Below are positions 47,300 through 58,639 of a DNA stretch of 64,000 nucleotides, in pieces. The stretch is from Tenebrio molitor (Eukaryota; Arthropoda; Insecta; Coleoptera; Tenebrionidae), in contig NC_091049.1 in the NCBI RefSeq assembly GCF_963966145.1, positions 27,838,001-27,902,000 on the forward strand, given 5' to 3'. Position 1 is the first letter of the stretch. Each line of letters starts with the position of its first letter. The position numbers and the translations under genes are program-made. The notes beneath the pieces are model-generated. The model worked only from the letters and a program-made list of their open reading frames with translations. It made no database searches and had not been told where the DNA came from.

Positions 47300-48600
47300 G
47301 GTATGAATGATGGTTTTTAGTTTTGGTCCAGCTCAACCGATAAGAGAGAGATATCGTAATTTTGATATATTTGTTTCCGTTATAAATTTCAGCAATTTTC
47401 CAGCTTGATGAATGATTGCTTCAAAGTGTTTATTTTTTAGGCGCAAAGTAGTAGAAGGGTCCTCGACGTTTACTTTTGTTTTTCGCCTCCCAGTTCGGTT
47501 TTTCACTTTCCCATTGATCACCCTTCAAAGTTGGAGCGCGCCACCCTCGTCAAGATAGTTCTCAAACATCTCCAGTCTGAAGTTTACGAGGTCGAGTGTA
47601 CTCATATTTTTCCCGTGAATTTCCGTAATAAATCTAATAAATCCGGGCTTTTAAGAAACAACGCCGGCGGCGACTGACCGCCCCCGCCCGCGCTCATCGA
47701 CATCACCCTTTCAGCTAAAACCCGTCACAATTCCCTCACAAGCGCATAACGGTGGCGGAATAGCCGGCGAACGCAATAAAGTCGGGGGCGGCGCCGCCGC
47801 CGCAATCATCCGATATGGGCCCGGCATCGGATCCGCCACGTCGCACTGGGGATATCCCGCTGTTTTGGGCGAGATAAGAGCTATCGATCTCCGCGGAGGA
47901 TATCCGTCTTGCTGCAGGACACGAGCGAATTAAAACGAAGGAAAAACATCCGAGCTTGCAACACGTCGCTTAAATTCAGTTAGATTCGGGGTTTAATTAG
48001 CCGCCCCCGACTGTCCCGGAGCGGCGCGACGAGCCAAGAATGAAAGGGTTGTTATGTTTTCAGTTCGCACTCGCTGTTTGGGGTCTAATGAAATTGCCAA
48101 TAAATGGGAGCCGGTTTGTTTGTAAACGGGTTTGTACCTGGATCGGAAACGGGAGCTCCCACAGGAAATCTAAGGACGCTCCGTGAAAAATGATGGTTGG
48201 TTATTGTCGACTCCACATTTAAAATAAACATGCAACGGTGCGTTGCTCACAATTTGGGGGAACGTACGCCATATTTTTAAACAAAAATGTTATTTTAATA
48301 TTCCCAAGTGGGGAGCAAAAAGCAAACATATTTCTTCACTGAAAAATTCTTCTGCACGAGTAATACCGAAACAATGTAAAATATATTCGTAGAGCTAAAT
48401 TTAAATTAACAACTAACTGACGATTTGTTTTCTCCAGTGCATCTAGGGAGGGTAAATCTTGTGTAATTTACATTTCAGTTGTTTCCAGAGAATCCTAAAC
48501 TAGCAACGTGCACATTCAAAGAACCTGGAGAAAAGACTTGAGTTACTTAGCTTCTTCATTTTTTTTTACCACGTTCCAATTATGCATGTTACAACAGTTA
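47300..48600. other. GC-rich single-copy island, no recognised gene
   Basis: GCCGCC-rich sequence peaks at 47660-47900, followed by AT-rich sequence. The minus frame at 47521..47333 has no recognised domain. I see no repeat partner in the window. Confidence 0.45.
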
Positions 48601-51600
48601 AAAAATATCTTCCAAATACTCGCAGTAATCCAAATAGTAAAATGGTGGAGGCGCCGGGACCACGATTTCCCAGTTATTATTAATCCAGAACCTGGACTTT
48701 AAAGACCTGGTTAAGAAGATTCAAATACAATAGTCCCTTTGATACCATCTCTGGCAGTATTTCAGAAACACACAAAATTATTTTGGAAGAAAGGTGAAGG
48801 CGCTGGGATATTTTTAAAAATGACGATTTGTGGTTAAAATTTAGCATATTATGTCAATTATGATTTCAAATCTACGAATTGGCTTTTGTAGAGTAAATTG
48901 TGACAAACTAAATTGAAAAAAAATGCGTTAATCAATCTTTAGTACCAAAGAAAAAAAATGTAAATGTAAATTTAGAAATTTTTTTTTTTAGATTATTCTT
49001 TGACTCGGTCGCGTTTTGTTAATATATTTTACAATGCTTTTAAAATTACAAAATGAACCTAAAAGACTGGGGAAGACAAAACCACAAAAAGAACCAACAA
49101 ATGTGAGGGACTCTCTTTTTACCAAAAAAACCTTATCTCTGTTATCATTTGAATTAAATTTAATGTATAAATCGCCATTTATACTTATAATGATGAAAGA
49201 TTGAATGCAATAAGTTGAATTGCTTTACGTTTATTAGAAATGAAGAAAACTGTAAATGAATCGTACAAAAATGGTGGAGGCGCCGGGATGTTGTTTTGCT
49301 ATAACTAGCGATATCTTTGTTATATTTTGAGCAAAATTAAATCTAACAACTGTGATTTATAGACTTAATTGTAAAGAGTCGAAAGGAGGAAACTGCATAA
49401 TTCTATATTTAGCACTAATTAGGAAATTTAAAAATATATTTTACAAGAATGGTGGAGGCGCCGGGATAGTTTTTAATTAAAATTCAGGACATCTCAATTA
49501 TGATTTCAAATCTCCGAATTGACTGTTGTAGAGTAAATTGTAACAAATGAAATTGAAATAAGATGCGTTAATCAATCTTTAGCACAAATGGAAAAAAAAA
49601 TGTAAAGGTAAATTTAGTAAAATTTTTTTTCTTTGAGATTATTCTTTGACTCGGTCGCGTTTTTCCTCTAGGGTTTTAATCTATTTTACAATGCTTTTAA
49701 AATTACAAAATGAACCTAAAAGACTTGGGAAGACAAAATCACAAAAAGAAGCCACAAAGGTAAATGTGTGGGACACTCTTTTTACCAAAGAAACCTTATC
49801 TCTATTATCATTTGAATTAAATTTAATGTATAAATGGCCATTTATACATATAATGATGACAGAACGAATTCAATACGTTGAATTGCTTGACGTTTATTAG
49901 AAATGAAGAAAACTGTAAATGCATCGTGCAAAAATGGTGGAGGCGCCGGGATGTTGTTTTGCTAAAACTAGCGATATCTCTGTTATATTTTGAGCAAAAT
50001 TAAATCTAACAACTGTGATTTATAGATTTAATCGTAACGAGACCAAAGCAGAAAAATGCATGATTCTATATTTAGCACTAATTATGAAATTTAAAAATAT
50101 ATTTTACAAGAATGGTGGAGGCGCCGGGATAGTTTTTAATTAAAATTCAGGACATCTCAATTATGATTTCAAATCTCCGAATTGACTGTTGTAGAGTAAA
50201 TTGTAACAAATGAAATTGAAAAAAGATGCGTTAATTAATCTGTAGCACCAATGGAGAAAAAATGTAAATGTAAATTTAGTAAATTTTTTTTTATTTGAGA
50301 TTATTCTTTGACTCGATTGCGTTTTTCCTCTAAGGTTTTAATCTATTTTACAATGCTTACAAATAGTAAATGTTAGGGAATATGTATCTTTTTACCAAAA
50401 AAAAACCTTATCTCTGTTATCATTTGAGTTCAATTTAATGTATAAATCGCCATTTATACATATAATGATGACAGATTGAATGCAATTAGTTGAATTGCTT
50501 TACGTCTATTAGAAATGAAGAAAACTGTAAATGCATTGTGCAAAAATGGTGGAGGCGCCGGGATGTTGTTTTGCTAAAACTAGCAATATCTCTGTTATAT
50601 TTTGAGCAAAATTAAATCTAACAACTGTAATTTATAGATTTAATTGTAAAGAGTCGAAAGGAGGAAACTGCATGATTCGATATTTAGCACAAATTAGGAA
50701 ATTTAAAAATATATTTTTCAAGAATGGTGGAGGGGCCGGGATAGTTTTTTAATAAAATTTAGGACATGTCAATTATAACTGCAGATCTACGAATTGACTT
50801 TTGTAGAGTAAATTATGACAAATTAAATTGAAAAAAAATTGTTAATCAATCTTCAGTACCAATGAAAAAAAAAATGTAAATATAAATTTTGTAAGATAAT
50901 TGTTTTTGGAGATTATTCTTTGACTCGGTCGCGTTTTTCCTCTAAGTTGTTAAAGTATTTTACAATGCTTTTAAAATTACAAAATGAACCTAAAAGACTT
51001 GGGAAGACAAAATACAAAAAGAAGCAAAAATGATAAATGTGAGGGAATATTTATTACGAATAAAAACCTTATCTTTGTTATCATTTGAGTTAAATTTAAT
51101 GTATAAATCGCCATTTATACATATAATGATGACAGAACGAATGCAATAAGTTGAATTGCTTTAAGTTTATTAGAAATGAAGAAAACTGTAAATGCATCGT
51201 GCAAAAATGGTGGAGGCGCCGGGATAGTTTTCAATTAAAATGCAGGGCATGTCAATTATGATTTCGAATCTACGAATTGGCTGTTGTAGATAGAGTAAAT
51301 TGTAACAAATTAAATTGAAAAAAGATGCATTAATCAATCTTTAGCACCAATGAGAAAAAAACGTAAATGTAAATTTAGTAAAATATTTTTCCTTTTTGAG
51401 ATTATTCTTTGAATCGGTCGCGTTTTTCCTCAAAGTTGTTGATCTATTTTACAATGTTTTTAAAATTACAAAATGAACCTAAAACAAAATACAAAAAGAA
51501 GCAAATATGGTAAATGTGAAGGAATATCTTTTTACCAAAAAGAAAACCTTATCTCTGTTGTCATTTGAGTTAAATTTAATGTATAAATCGCCATTAGTAA

Positions 51601-52860
51601 ATATAATGATGACAGATTGAATGCAATAAGTTGCATTGTTTTATGTTTATTAAAAATGAAGAAAACTGTAAATGCATCGTGCAAAAATGGTGGAGGCGCC
51701 GGGATGTTGTTTTGTTAAAACTAGCGATATCTCTGTCATATTTTGAGCAAAATTAAATCTAACAACTGTGATTTATAGATTTAATAGTAAAGTGTCGAAA
51801 GCAGAAAACTGCATGACTCTATATTTAGCACCAATTAGGAAATTTAAAAATATATTTTTCAAGAATGGTGGAGGCGCCGGGATAGTTTCCAATTAAAATG
51901 CAGGACATGTCAATTATGATTTCAAATTTACGAATTGGCTGTTGTAGAGTAAATTGTAACAAATTAAATTGAAAAAAGATGCGTTAATCAATCTTTAGCA
52001 CCAATGAGAAAAAAATGTAAATGTAAATTTAGTAAAATATTTTTCCTTTTTGAGATTATTCTTTGAATCGGTCGCGTTTTTCCTCAAAGTTGTTGATCTA
52101 TTTTACAATGTTTTTAAAATTACAAAATGAACCTAAAAGAGTTGGGGAAACAAAATACAAAACGAAGCAATTATGGTAAATGTGAAGGAATATCTTTCCA
52201 CCAAAAAAAAAACCTTATCTCTGTTGTCATTTGAGTTAAATTTAATGTATAAATCGCCATTAGTAAATATAATGATGACAGATTAAATGCAATAAGTTGC
52301 ATTGCTTTATGCTATTAAAAATGAAGGAAACTGTAAATGTATCGTGCAAATATGGTGGAGGCGCCGCGATGTTGTTTTGCTAAAACTAGCGATACGTCTG
52401 TTATATTTTGAGCAAAATTAAACCTAACAACTGTGATTTATAGATTTAATCGTAGAGAGTTCAAAGCAGAAAACTGCATACTTAGCACTAATTAGGAAAT
52501 TTAAAAATATATTTTATCAGAATGGTGGAGGCGCCGGGATAGTTTTTAATTAAAATTCAAGACATGATGATTTCAAATCTACGAATTGGCTTTTGTAGAG
52601 TATATTATGACAAATTAAATTGAAAGAAGATGCGTTGATCAATCTTTAGCACCAATGAAAAAAAAACGTAAGTGTACATTTAGTCATGAAATAATTTTTT
52701 TTCTGGAGATTATTCTTTGACTCGGTCGCGTTTTTCCTCTAGGTTGTTAATGTGTCTTGCAGTGCTTTTAAAATTCCAAAATGGACCTAAACGACTGGAG
52801 AAGACAAAAATACAAAAAAAAAACAAAAATGGTAAAAGTGAGGGAATATATCAATCTTGA
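48600..52860 (+). repeat. Satellite B array 5, plus orientation, ~660-bp higher-order unit
   Basis: GC boxes ATGGTGGAGGCGCCGGGATG and ATGGTGGAGGCGCCGGGATA come in pairs about 178 bp apart: 49267/49446, 49930/50109, 50542/50720, 51683/51861 and 52347/52519, with singles near 48639 and 51203. Equivalent boxes are spaced 663, 612, 661, 480 and 664 bp, which gives a four-monomer unit with deletions. The other two monomers per unit have no GC box and carry TTGACTCGGTCGCGTTTTTC and AAATGAACCTAAAAGAC instead. Frames of 62-84 codons are repeat shadows. Confidence 0.85.
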
Positions 52861-52869
52861 AAAGATTTT

Positions 52870-54010
52870 CGCCTTTTTGACACTTTTGACACCACCTGTA
52901 TGATCAATGTCAAGAAAGTCCTATCCCCATGAGCTCCTCCCGATTTCCTCCACCCACCTTAACTGGATCAACCCGTTCGCAACCAGGCAGAAATTAATCT
53001 AATTTAATAATAACCAGTGACGTTCTGAGCTAAAGACAGCACAAAGTGTGGGACCCGGAGGCGCACAAAGTTAAAACCCGGGTCCTAATCCATCCGGAGC
53101 CCTTTGTAAGTCTACGGAGCTCAGGTGTAGTTGCCTTCCTGAATTTGTAATCTGACACAGTCCTCTTATCACAATACGTTCCCGTGCTTGTTCCAAAGCC
53201 GCGAGCGTCTCTTCCGCAGTGTTTTTAGGCTTTTTATAAGCTTTGCTGCCGTTATGGCGCTCTTAGTATGCCGAACGCGACCGTTGCTCTGTATTTTTAC
53301 ATTCTTTATAAAACTTTCCTTAAACAACCGCATCGCCTCACCTCTCTGCCAATCTGAATGTCCCTCCCTTCCGCGAGATTTCCCGATTTTGATATCCGGA
53401 AGTGCAGCGCTGTCCTCATCCTGCGATTATTTTAATGGCGCGCCATAAAATTATGGCGCCATTGATTGGCATTCCCAAACTCCGCTGGCGCGATTCTCGG
53501 CTCTACTCTAACCCCCATTCGTATAATTAAGCAGTTCAGCGACGGCCAATTTAACACAATTTCCCATTCCGGCTGTGTCTAATATTCAAAAGTTAAACAC
53601 GTCCTCGTGTGAAGCTCCGACCTCCAATCCGCAGAGATTAAAAATCGCTTAGACCCCAAAAATCTTTGCCCTTCGCACTCCACGCACGGTCCGACCCTTT
53701 TCGAGTGTGGAGCTATGATAATTGGTCAGAGGCCGGTCGGCTGTATTGTAATCGCAGTTGTCTTAAGTAAGGCCCCGGATTAGAGTCGCAGAGGCGAGAG
53801 CCGGAATAATGCCGCAATGTTTCACCCGGAAAGGTCCGCAGGGTTGTTTATTTTTGGGAAGAGGCCGCGCTGCCGCAGTATACGGGGCTGAAGGTTAAAT
53901 TAGACCAACAATAATAGTGATAGTGAGAGGGAAAACAGGGACAGGAGGTGGGAAGGAAGAGATGTGACGAAGGATGCCAGTAAGAAGCTTCAAAGTAGTT
54001 TTTTTTTATT
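52870..54010. other. GC-richer single-copy island, no recognised gene
   Basis: Mixed sequence with nested palindromes GGCGCGCC and ATGGCGCCAT near 53436-53462. An 86-codon plus frame at 53188-53448 has a hydrophobic start but no recognised domain and no supporting structure. Confidence 0.45.
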
Positions 54011-54021
54011 TAAGATCTTTA

Positions 54022-54061
54022 AAACAGAGGGTCGCGGGTAGAGCGCTGAGGAACACCTCCA
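54022..54061 (-). pseudogene. Reverse transcriptase scrap (GVPQRSTRDPLF)
   Basis: The minus frame reads GGVPQRSTRDPLF and then a stop. It fits the RT core loosely. It is very short, so chance similarity cannot be excluded. Confidence 0.35.
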
Positions 54062-54369
54062 GATTGCTTGTTCAAGAAACTATAACGGTCCTGGCTTTTT
54101 ATTTGTCTTTTATATGTTACAATAGCAGTTGTAAGAAACAACAAGTGAAAGGACAAAAAATTTACAATTGAAAAAATCATCTTGAAAATAAAAAATCATC
54201 CGAGATTGTTTCTAATTGGGACTAAAGACATCCTTACAGTGTCGAAATACTGTGTGAATTTTTTCAGAATTTTTCAACATTAACTGACGAATCTGTAAGT
54301 CACGCGAAAGCGGGCATTCGCGGTGCACCAAATTAAAATAAATTAGATTTTTAAATTATCGTCTGAACA

Positions 54370-54750
54370 TACATTTTCTATAGTTATTTGTGTGCATCTT
54401 TTTCGTTCGGGTCAGAGTTTTCTGGCCGAGGCGCAGCCGAGGCTTGACACAGGAGTGGACAAAAATTACAAATTTCTTTTGCATCTATCTTTTTCAAATA
54501 GATCAATTTATTAATACATATTAACAATTTTTTTTTATAGCATTTGTTATAAACTTGCCAACAAAACTAGAAATTCACTATTTGCAGTACAATTATTTAT
54601 TTACATAATGTATGGTGACAATTATCGGTTGCAAACTTACTAAACCGACCAACAGATGACGCTATGGTCAGCGTCCGAAAAAGCGCGTCCGAAAAAGAGT
54701 TACTTTTCGTCCGCTTGCGAGTACGTAAAATTACCGTTTTCATTAGGGTT
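54370..54750 (-). mobile_element. Dispersed element copy 2, inverted to 23096-23395
   Basis: Read on the minus strand it carries the same blocks in the same order as the copy at 23.1 kb. It differs by having only about two GGACGC units and a longer AT-rich middle. No coding sequence. Confidence 0.65.
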
Positions 54751-55158
54751 GCCTAAAATTATATAATAGAGATTAATGAAGCGATTTCTATAAATAAAAT
54801 GTGGCCAAAGGGATTGTACAAAGGATTGTTTTGGCTGTGAAACTATTTCGCTAACATTATCACCCTCCCTGCATAAATTCTCCGGATATAATTCAGGAGA
54901 AATTTGCATGTTGCACGACTGGAGCCTTTACACTTTTAGTACTTTATGCACCGGAGCACTCAAATGCACATCGAGACAAGTTGAGGCGTGAAATTGCACA
55001 ATGCGAAGCATAATATCTGAAACTTCAATTCCAGAAGCTTCCTTTAATGCGCTTTTTATGCAATCGACCCGATTTCTGTTACTTTGTAGACGTCAAAGCG
55101 CTGCAGACCTATTAAAACATGAAACGGTGGAAACTGCGAACAAAAACGATTAATGGGA

Positions 55159-55212
55159 CTTGTTTCCGGTGGTCCGCAAGGTGCCGCTTTGGTACCGGTG
55201 TTATTCCGTACG
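55159..55212 (+). pseudogene. Reverse transcriptase scrap (GGPQGAALVPVLF)
   Basis: The plus frame reads LVSGGPQGAALVPVLFRT. It matches the RT core G-V-P-Q-G-S-x-L-G-P-V-L-F with substitutions. No adjoining RT domain is visible. Confidence 0.45.
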
Positions 55213-55827
55213 TCTATAAAATGCCGGACAATCTTTGAGATTTTTTAATTGCCTCAAGAAACGTTCAATATTGAGTCGAACCAATTAGAGTAATTAGTAT
55301 CAGCGTGGCAGTTTCTTATTCCCGGGCATTATACAAAATTTAGCGTCAAATTCGCTCTTGGAGCTTAATAAATGATTAAAATTAATTGGACGTTATTTCG
55401 TAGCGCAAAATATTTGAGAGGAGTGAATTCCCTCCGAGAAAAATTACGACCGTCAGAATTTACGGACAAAGTGGAATTAACAATTGCGTCGAATATTTTC
55501 AAATTAATTGAACCCCAATTTGGACTAATATGAAAATAATAAAGTGGCCATATAAACGGGTCGTGCGGTGTGAAACCCACTCTTCGGTTTAATTAAATAT
55601 CTGTGAGGTAGTAAAACCCCACAACCCTCCTAATAAATTGATTATGTAAATAATTTAGCGCTGGGTAATAAGCGATAGGGCGCCAATTAAACGAAGAAGG
55701 AGATGGTGTTGAGATGTTTATGAGGACCTGGGGGGCTCATCGGGATGCGGCGGATCAGAGAGATTTGCGCATGAAGAACAATAAACAATAATCTAGTTGG
55801 TTTAACAAATTTCGACAAAATTAATTG

Positions 55828-55893
55828 TGTGTGCCGCAGGGCACCATCTTAGGACCATCTTTTTTCCGTTCTGATGTAGATTTTTGTACAAAT
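55828..55893 (+). pseudogene. Reverse transcriptase fragment (CVPQGTILGPSFF)
   Basis: The plus frame reads CVPQGTILGPSFFRSDVDF and continues to CTN. It is similar to the split fragment at 60372-60760, which also reads into a CTN. A further shared block lies at 56067-56113 and 60775-60822 (CTGAGGGTATTATC and CTGCGGGAATTATC, then TTCCATATTC). The two are therefore relics of the same element. Confidence 0.55.
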
Positions 55894-56408
55894 CGTAGAT
55901 TGTGTCAGTTTCACACACCAAGAAGAGGCAATTTGACTTCAGGAACGTTCTCGACAAGCTTAAATGCACAAAACTGGATTGATTTGAATCCAAAAAATGG
56001 AATTTAAATTATGCAAATGCAATTTACGCTTTCGAAACAATTTTCGCCACAACAAATAATTGTCTCTGCTAGCTACACCTGAGGGTATTATCGCTGCTAA
56101 TGTCTTCCATATTCCACGTGTAACTTATGTAAATTTGTACGCTGTAATGTATCACGATGAACCCCTTGGGTCACGATAAACAACTCCACACCAATTTGCA
56201 TCTTGGTTTAATTAAAACAGTGTAAACACTCACATGACGCATGTTGTAAGGTTTCGGAGTCGTGAGCCACGTGGCCACGTGCTTTGCAGTCCAGATAATT
56301 TGTGCAACGAGTTGTGAAGGAAGAAAAATAATTGTCTTGGGGTTTTGGGAGTAAAAGGGTGTCGCTTAAATTGTATTTGACCAAAATATATCTAGGTATA
56401 ATTAATTT

Positions 56409-56482
56409 TTCACTGGTTTATCGCTCCGCCTTCGCGCAGATATTTCCAAGGTCACAGTCCATGAGAGAATCCAAGACATCTA
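56409..56482 (-). mobile_element. Truncated MITE of the CTCTCATGG family
   Basis: Half of the MITE seen at 19764 and 26036: ATCGCTCCGCCTTCGCGCAG, then GTCACAGTCCATGAGAGAAT and CCAAGACATCTA. The other half is missing. It lies about 100 bp downstream of the odorant receptor stop codon, next to the edge of the tandem duplication. Confidence 0.65.
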
Positions 56483-56588
56483 TTAAATATTAATCAACGA
56501 TGAAAAACAGTGTTTTGCATAGTTAGCCGTTTTGGTGCGACTGATGTATGAGTTAATTAATGATGTGTTTAATAAATTGTGATCGTTT

Positions 56589-58155
56589 TTACTTAATGTT
56601 GAGAAAAACCGAAATGACCGAGTACAGACTCTTGCATATCTATAAAAAAACAAGAATATTGTAACAAACTTCAAATGATAATAAATACGAAACATTTTAA
56701 CTTACGAAAAGTAACATGCGATTGTTGATCACAAAGTTTTCCGAAAATCTTACATTAATAGGTCTAATGGCTGCAGTAAGAATCGTTAGAAAAATTTTCT
56801 TATTCTTCATATTCCAGGTGTACCATTGCAAGGTGGTACATTCTAGAAAAATATTCTCTGACTGAAAAAATATGCCTAATTAATATTTCTTGTCCTTTTG
56901 AGATATTTACCTCATCTTCTAATGCATGTCCCCCAGCAATGATACAACAAGTGTTTGTAATAAGAACAACGGAAAGCACACAGTAAGGCCACCATATCAC
57001 ATCCTATAGATTATAAATATCATACTTATTGTCAAACAATCAATGTCAATCTATTCACAAACCTGTAAAAAAGAAAAAGCGTAACTTAGGGCAATGATTA
57101 CAGTACCAATAGCAAAGGGTATTATGAGATTACCCATAATCATCAATGTGTTTTGTTGCCACCTGGAAATGAGGTAAATAAATTAAGTCAAAAGTCAAAG
57201 TGATTATCAGAGGTGTATGGTAAAAGTTAAAATAAAAGGAATTACCGGATGAAATCGCAATGTCTGTCGACGATAATTTTCAGTTGAGTTTGGATCGCCT
57301 CTTGATAATTGTCGTCATGTATCAAATTTTCTTCTGTACTGCTCAACGTGCTTGCCACGCTTCTAACAAACATCTTGAACAATTTCATTTGCATTGTGAT
57401 GTGCTGCGTTACGTACAAAACTTGGTAAGTGACAGCCGGCATCGTAAAACTCGCCATGAAAAGCGTCATTTTCAAGAAAACAAACGCTAATGTGCCCCAT
57501 TGGAAAAATATCTGCTCGAGTATGTCGCGAACAAACTCAAATCCATCATTTTTACTACTTGAAAAAAAGGTTGTGGCCATACATAGTAGACATACGGATG
57601 TGTTGGTGACAGCAAATCTGTTCGCCCATTTTGACAATTTTGTAATTTCGTTTTTGGTTTTATCATCAGCGGAATCGACGCGCCACAAATCGATCACATC
57701 CATGATGTCGTCGATCATACCGTTCTTGATCAGAAGAACGCTGGTGGCAACTGATATCTAGAATTATCAATTTAGACAACTGTCATATATTTTACCGAAT
57801 ATTACTGCGCCCATTATACAGAAAGCTCCTCCACAACTCAATAATTTTGTCAGGCTCGGGGACGAAATGAAGAAATAAATTTGCAAAACCCAGAGTATCG
57901 CATAAGTGCAAAGTATCAATCTCATGATTATTTTTACGAATTTCAAATGAAAAATGTCGTCGCCTAAAATGCGAACCATTTTCAGACAGTCTAAAAAAAT
58001 CGAAGAGAAATGATTAGCGGTTTGATATTGATCATACAATTTTTACCATTTTGATGACGAGGATTCATGATGGAAACAGATGTTAAAAACAAGTCAAGAT
58101 ATTGAACCGTTAATCTCTTTAGTATGGATTGTTCAACTGCTTGTTTAGAAGACAT
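56589..58155 (-). CDS. Insect odorant receptor, seven exons, complete
   Basis: A predicted 401-aa seven-transmembrane odorant receptor (7tm_6 family). These form odour-gated ion channels with the co-receptor Orco in sensory-neuron dendrites, with the N-terminus inside the cell. Exons: 58155..58047, 57990..57806, 57757..57246, 57162..57063, 57003..56911, 56861..56706, 56639..56589. All six introns are GT-AG, 48-83 bp, and all phases join. The start ATG gives MSSKQAVEQS. Hydrophobic segments lie near residues 55-78, 85-108, 145-165, 182-206, 276-299, 308-325 and 382-398. Family hallmarks are the loop before segment five (DRHCDFIRWQQ), the exon-6 W-Y-T-W-N-M-K pattern, and the C-terminus ICKSLYSVISVFLNIK, matching the usual receptor ending with its Y-S. 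No internal stops were found, so it looks functional. The ligand cannot be inferred. A sister copy starts beyond the window's right edge. Confidence 0.88.
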
Positions 58156-58580
58156 GACGTTCTTTCTAACAAAGTAAGTACGTATCTTGATAACAATTAA
58201 TTTGGATTAGCACACTCTTAGCAAAGCAGTTGAACCTATACTGAAAGAGAAACTTAGAAAGATACATTGGAATATTTATAAAGTGCTTTTAACTTCAATT
58301 GTAATGCCATCTGCAAGTTTTCTCATCATACTGAAATAGTCTCAATTACAATGTATAAACGTAAATAATCAAATTGACTATTTAGAGACAACAATCATTT
58401 TGTTCTATTTAGAATCCTGAAAACACGAACAAATTATCCTCAATGATATTTAGAGGTCCTGGGAAACATAACGAATATGTTACCAAACAAATCGGAAACC
58501 AAGGGTACACAAATTACTCCTTAATAATGAATAGAAATTGGGAAAATTTTCGAGAGTGCCAGTCTAATTTCAAACTAATT

Positions 58581-58634
58581 AACAGAGGTGTCCCACAAGA
58601 TAACATTTTAGGACCCCTTTTCTTTCTTACTACA
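58581..58634 (+). pseudogene. Reverse transcriptase fragment (RGVPQDNILGPLFF)
   Basis: The plus frame reads NRGVPQDNILGPLFFLTT. It matches the RT core closely (G-V-P-Q-x-x-I-L-G-P-L-x-F). The surrounding 70-codon frame has no other RT motif. It lies just upstream of the odorant receptor gene, in the opposite orientation. Confidence 0.65.
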
Positions 58635-58639
58635 CTGCA

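Noticed and set aside
28050..52860. CRISPR-like array of regularly spaced GC boxes
   Set aside because: The boxes lie in homologous ~170-bp monomers in an animal genome, the spacers are themselves related to each other, and no cas gene is present. It is a satellite.
53430..53465. GGCGCGCC and ATGGCGCCAT palindromes as a regulatory operator
   Set aside because: Single short palindromes in a GC-rich island, with no nearby gene or repeated occurrence to support a role.
56483..56695. 70-codon minus frame beginning MFRIYYHLKFV as the receptor C-terminus
   Set aside because: A different frame, entered at the TATAG acceptor before 56639, gives ICKSLYSVISVFLNIK, which fits the odorant receptor ending. 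It is conserved in the second copy with the same splice sites.
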